The notes below the pieces were generated by a model. The model did no database searches and was not told the origin of the DNA. It saw only the letters and a list, made by a program, of their open reading frames with translations. A program made the translations under genes and the position numbers. Shown here in pieces: positions 61,653 to 64,000 of a stretch of DNA of 64,000 nucleotides. Origin of the DNA: Xylophilus sp. GW821-FHT01B05 (GTDB taxonomy: Bacteria; Pseudomonadota; Gammaproteobacteria; Burkholderiales; Burkholderiaceae_C); contig CP152408.1 of the NCBI GenBank assembly GCA_038961845.1, positions 3,596,001-3,660,000 of the forward strand, in the 5' to 3' direction. Every line of letters begins with the position of its first letter. Position 1 is the first letter of the stretch.

Positions 61653-62735
61653 TCAACGCGCCACCCGCCCTTGCACGCCCTCGACCAGCCAGTTCATCTT
61701 CAGGATCTGCTCGTCGCTCAGTTGCGCGCCCCGGGCGATCATGGTGTGGCCTTCGTTGTCGCGCACATCGCCGGCCACGGCGCGGAAGGGCTGCAGCTTG
61801 CCGGCGGCTATGTCGCGCTGGCGTGCCAGCACCTCTTGCTGCACCGCCTTGGGCACCTTGGGGCCGAAGTCGCCGACGCGGACCATGCCCTCCTTCACGC
61901 CGCCCCAGACCGACTGCGGCTTCCAGCTGCCATCCAGCACGGCACGCACGCGCTCGGTGTAGTAGCCGCCCCACTGGTGGGTGACGGCGACGATCTGCGC
62001 ATCAGGCGCGATCTTGCGCATGTCGGAGTGGTAGGCCACGGCCATGCGGCCGCGCTCTTGCGCGGCGGCCATGATGGCGGTGGAGCCGGTGTGGAAGGCG
62101 ATCACGTCGGCGTCCTGGTTGAACAGGGCCATGGCCGCGTCGCGCTCCTTGGGTGGATCAAACCAGGTGTCGAGCCACAGCACCTTGACCTGCGCCTTGG
62201 GATCGACCGAGCGCATGCCCAGCGTGAAGGCGTTGATGCCCTGCAGCACTTCAGGAATGGGGAAGCCCGCGACATAGCCCGCGATGTGCGTCCGGGTCAT
62301 GCGGCCTGCGGCCACGCCGGCCAGGTAGCGGCCCTCGTAGTAGCGCGCATTGGCTACGGCCACGTTGGCGGCGGTCTTGTAGCCGGTGATGGACTCGAAC
62401 TTCACATCCGGAAAATCCTTGGCGACCTTGAGCGTGGGCTCCATGTAGCCAAAGCTGGGCGTGAAGATGATGCGGTTGCCCTGCTGCGCCAGGTCGCGTA
62501 TCACGCGCTCGGCGTCGGCGCCTTCGGGCACGTCCTCGACATAGCGGGTCTGCACACGGGCGCCCAGTGCGCTTTGCACCGCCTGCCGGCCGGCCTCGTG
62601 CTGGCGCACCCAGCCAGCATCGGTGACGGGCGTGACATAGACAAAGGCGGCCTTGAGCGGCGCCGAAGACGTTTGCGAAAAAGCGGGCGAGAAAAAACAG
62701 GCGGCCGCGAGCGCGGCTGCGAGGTTTTTGTACAT
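61653..62735 (-). CDS. BMP family ABC transporter substrate-binding protein (orphan)
   Basis: 360-aa periplasmic protein with a cleavable signal (MYKNLAAALAAACFFSPAFS) and no lipobox Cys, followed by a BMP/PnrA-like domain: KAAFVYVTPVTDAGWVRQHE, QGNRIIFTPSFGYMEPTLKV, YYEGRYLAGVAAGRMT, HIAGYVAGFPIPEVLQGINA and DADVIAFHTGSTAI. Members bind nucleosides or other ligands. No ATPase or permease genes flank it, so it must work with components elsewhere. A diverged family A repeat and the azoR terminator lie upstream of its start. Confidence 0.88.
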   Translation of the reverse strand: MYKNLAAALAAACFFSPAFSQTSSAPLKAAFVYVTPVTDAGWVRQHEAGRQAVQSALGARVQTRYVEDVPEGADAERVIRDLAQQGNRIIFTPSFGYMEPTLKVAKDFPDVKFESITGYKTAANVAVANARYYEGRYLAGVAAGRMTRTHIAGYVAGFPIPEVLQGINAFTLGMRSVDPKAQVKVLWLDTWFDPPKERDAAMALFNQDADVIAFHTGSTAIMAAAQERGRMAVAYHSDMRKIAPDAQIVAVTHQWGGYYTERVRAVLDGSWKPQSVWGGVKEGMVRVGDFGPKVPKAVQQEVLARQRDIAAGKLQPFRAVAGDVRDNEGHTMIARGAQLSDEQILKMNWLVEGVQGRVAR

Positions 62736-62768
62736 GGTGTTCCTCTACATGGCCTCGGAAACTAAAAA

Positions 62769-62848
62769 CGCCCCCACGCTACTCACTGCGTGTGGGCGTT
62801 GCCCCCCAAGGGGGCGCTTTTCATCTTGGGACGGCCCGGCGATGAAAA
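62769..62848 (+). repeat. Family A repeat, diverged stand-alone copy
   Basis: Plus-strand reading: TAA, 3 nt, CGCCCCCACGCT, then TGCGTGTGGGCG, the hairpin CCCCCCAAGGGGG and a terminal stem TTTTCATC/GATGAAAA. It keeps the order of elements of the other copies with a new outer-stem sequence that is still paired. It lies between the BMP-type gene start and the azoR terminator, so no convincing gene ends at its head. Confidence 0.55.
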
Positions 62849-62879
62849 AAATCCCCGCACGCCGAGACACGTGCGGGGA
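62845..62879 (-). terminator. Intrinsic terminator of azoR
   Basis: On the minus strand a 10-bp stem (TCCCCGCACG with its complement) and 8-nt loop are followed by ATTTTTTT. It begins 58 nt past the azoR stop. Confidence 0.85.
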
Positions 62880-62936
62880 CCGGGATTTTAGGCGGGCTCT
62901 GCTGAAGGGCGTTTACGCCCCGCGCAAGCCCCCTCT

Positions 62937-63566
62937 TCAGGCGACAGCTTCTGCCAGCCGCCCGCCATCCGCCAGCGCGGCGGCAATCGCCTGCTCGCGC
63001 GCCTCAGGCCCCATGGCCACGCCTTCGGCGCGGATCACGGTCACGTCGGTGATGCCGAAGAAGCCGAACGCAGCGCGCAGGTAGGCCTCCTGGTGGTCCA
63101 GCGCCACTTCGAAGGGGGCGCCTGCGTACTTGCCGCCGCGCGAGGACACGATGACCACGCGCTTGCCGCCGGCCAGGCCTTCGGGGCCGGTGGCGGTGTA
63201 GCGGAAGGTGCGGCCGGCCTGGGCCACGCGGTCGATCCAGGCCTTGAGCTGGGTCGGGATGGCGAAGTTGTACATGGGCGCGCCGACCACCACGGTGTCG
63301 GCCGACAGGAATTCCGCCAGCAGCTCTTCGGTCAGCGCAAGCTCAGCGCGCACGGCGGCGCTGTCGGGTGCGGGGGCGCCGGGTGCAGGGCGCAGGGCCT
63401 GCACCAGCTCGCTGCCCAGGTGGGGGATGGGGTCGGCAACCAGGTCGCGGTAGGTGACGATGGCGCCACTGGCCGTGCCGGCCAGTGCGGCGGTGACGGC
63501 GGCGGTGATCTGGCGCGAGACAGAGGCGTCGCCCAGCAGGCTGGAATCGAGGTGCAGCAATTTCAT
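62937..63566 (-). CDS. azoR: FMN-dependent NADH:quinone oxidoreductase/azoreductase
   Basis: 209-aa flavodoxin-fold enzyme that reduces quinones and azo compounds. It starts MKLLHLDSSLLGDASVSRQI, followed by the FMN-binding VVGAPMYNFAIPTQLKAWID and IVSSRGGKYAG, and EAYLRAAFGFFGITDVTVIR; the length fits AzoR (about 200 aa). It is divergent from a LysR gene 125 bp away, the common arrangement for quinone- or aromatic-inducible azoR genes, and has its own terminator. Physiologically it is probably a quinone detoxification enzyme. Confidence 0.93.
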   Translation of the reverse strand: MKLLHLDSSLLGDASVSRQITAAVTAALAGTASGAIVTYRDLVADPIPHLGSELVQALRPAPGAPAPDSAAVRAELALTEELLAEFLSADTVVVGAPMYNFAIPTQLKAWIDRVAQAGRTFRYTATGPEGLAGGKRVVIVSSRGGKYAGAPFEVALDHQEAYLRAAFGFFGITDVTVIRAEGVAMGPEAREQAIAAALADGGRLAEAVA

Positions 63567-63588
63567 GGCAAAGGTCTTTCAGAGGTGG

Positions 63589-63605
63589 CTGGCCCATATG
63601 GCCAG
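63589..63605. promoter_or_regulatory. Dyad in the azoR-lysR intergenic region
   Basis: CTGGCC and GGCCAG arms flank a 5-nt centre, 23 nt upstream of the azoR start. Its symmetry and position suit an operator for the divergent LysR regulator, though the classical T-N11-A form is not obvious. Confidence 0.3.
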
Positions 63606-63691
63606 AGGGTGGAAGAATGGTATTTCGCAACAATCACCCTGAGAATCTCCAAAACCGCAATACATCTTCCTACTGGTGCAAAGATAGAGCC

Positions 63692-64000
63692 ATGCAAGAC
63701 CTCAACGACATGTACTTCTTCGCCAAGGTGGTGGAGCACGGCGGCTTCAGTGCGGCGGCGCGGGCGCTGGGGGTGCAGACCTCGCGCGTGAGCCGGCGCG
63801 TGGCCGAGCTGGAAGAGCGCCTGGGCGTGCGGCTGCTGCAGCGCAGCACCCGGCGCATTGCCGTGACCGAGGTGGGCCAGCGCTTCTACCAGCACTGCGC
63901 GGCGCTGGCGGCCGAGGCGCAGGCGGCGCAGGACACGGTGGAGCGCACGCGCAGCGAGCCAAGCGGGCTGGTGCGCCTGTCCTGCCCAACGCCCATGCTG
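63692..64000 (+). CDS. LysR-type transcriptional regulator, N-terminal part (runs off the window)
   Basis: The first 103 codons: the winged HTH MQDLNDMYFFAKVVEHGGFS, AAARALGVQTSRVSRRVAEL, EERLGVRLLQRSTRRIAVTE, then the linker helix and the beginning of the effector domain (GLVRLSCPTPML). The ATG is at 63692; the 3' end is beyond base 64000. It is divergent from azoR and is its probable regulator. Confidence 0.9.
   Translation, partial: MQDLNDMYFFAKVVEHGGFSAAARALGVQTSRVSRRVAELEERLGVRLLQRSTRRIAVTEVGQRFYQHCAALAAEAQAAQDTVERTRSEPSGLVRLSCPTPML

Noticed and set aside
61437..62765. 442-codon plus-strand frame ending exactly before the family A copy at 62769
   Set aside because: Its end position is intriguing because other family A copies dock to stop codons, but the frame is antisense to the BMP-type gene and has no recognisable domain.
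1..64000. rRNA, tRNA, riboswitch and phage attachment-site signatures
   Set aside because: None was recognised by eye on either strand; a tRNAscan-SE or Infernal run would be decisive.

Overview
This is G+C-rich chromosomal DNA of a betaproteobacterium. It is most likely a member of the Comamonadaceae (Acidovorax/Variovorax-like): the protein families, DUF3579 divergent from argD-argF, and rpsT beside murJ all fit that group. The genus cannot be fixed from the sequence alone. Most of the window is ordinary, densely packed core genome with many ATGA stop/start overlaps.

Layout. 1-4.6 kb: glycogen operon glgB-glgC-glgX (minus strand, glgX cut by the window edge). 4.8-8.4 kb: hda, a HAD phosphatase, pcnB, folK (minus). 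8.6-12.4 kb: purM, an AI-2E/PerM transporter, a cysteine hydrolase and a GlxA-type regulator (plus). 12.5-15.5 kb: murJ and SirB1-like (minus), rpsT (plus). 15.6-20.9 kb: a UvrD-like helicase and DUF3579 (minus), argD, argF and a YkgJ-type protein (plus). 21-25.2 kb: a PAS-GGDEF-EAL protein coupled to an FAD monooxygenase. 25.3-32.8 kb: an iron block, feoA-feoB-small Cys-rich membrane protein and efeU-efeO-efeB-imelysin, separated by a 95-bp tandem array. 33-38.8 kb: acnA, an H-NS-like gene, a CorC/CNNM protein, apaH. 38.8-44.5 kb: a divergent organosulfur block (ssuD-ssuA; flavin monooxygenase/acyl-CoA-dehydrogenase-like, cysteine-dioxygenase-like, four-domain rhodanese). 44.5-54.5 kb: rhlE, Zn metallopeptidase, pcp, aldo/keto reductase, dcd, guaD, an MHS transporter, a zinc-ribbon/Sel1 protein and a hypothetical. 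54.7-57 kb: two adjacent insertion sequences (IS1595-like, IS5-like) with readable target duplications. 57-64 kb: an accessory-looking stretch with three LysR genes, each divergent from a small redox operon (one LysR is frameshifted), plus an alpha/beta hydrolase and an orphan BMP-type binding protein.

The most notable signal is not a protein. Two families of non-coding repeats sit at the 3' ends of genes. Family A starts CACCCCCAGGCT, and at five loci it begins 0-7 nt after a gene's stop codon, in that gene's sense orientation (sirB1, feoB, the efe-linked imelysin gene, the gene at 53876, and argF). It carries a G/C hairpin and a second stem whose two arms change together between copies (ACATCC/GGATGT, AACACC/GGTGTT, GATGCC/GGCATC; GCG/CGC, GTG/CAC, GCAG/CTGC; CCGGC/GCCGG, CTGGC/GCCAG). 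This is direct compensatory-change evidence for a selected RNA or single-stranded DNA structure. One locus has grown into six tandem copies with an exact 95-bp period. Family B (AGCCCAGG-loop-CCTGGGCT between AT-rich flanks) also lies sense-oriented just downstream of genes and looks like a dispersed terminator module; the IS1595-like element has inserted into one copy.
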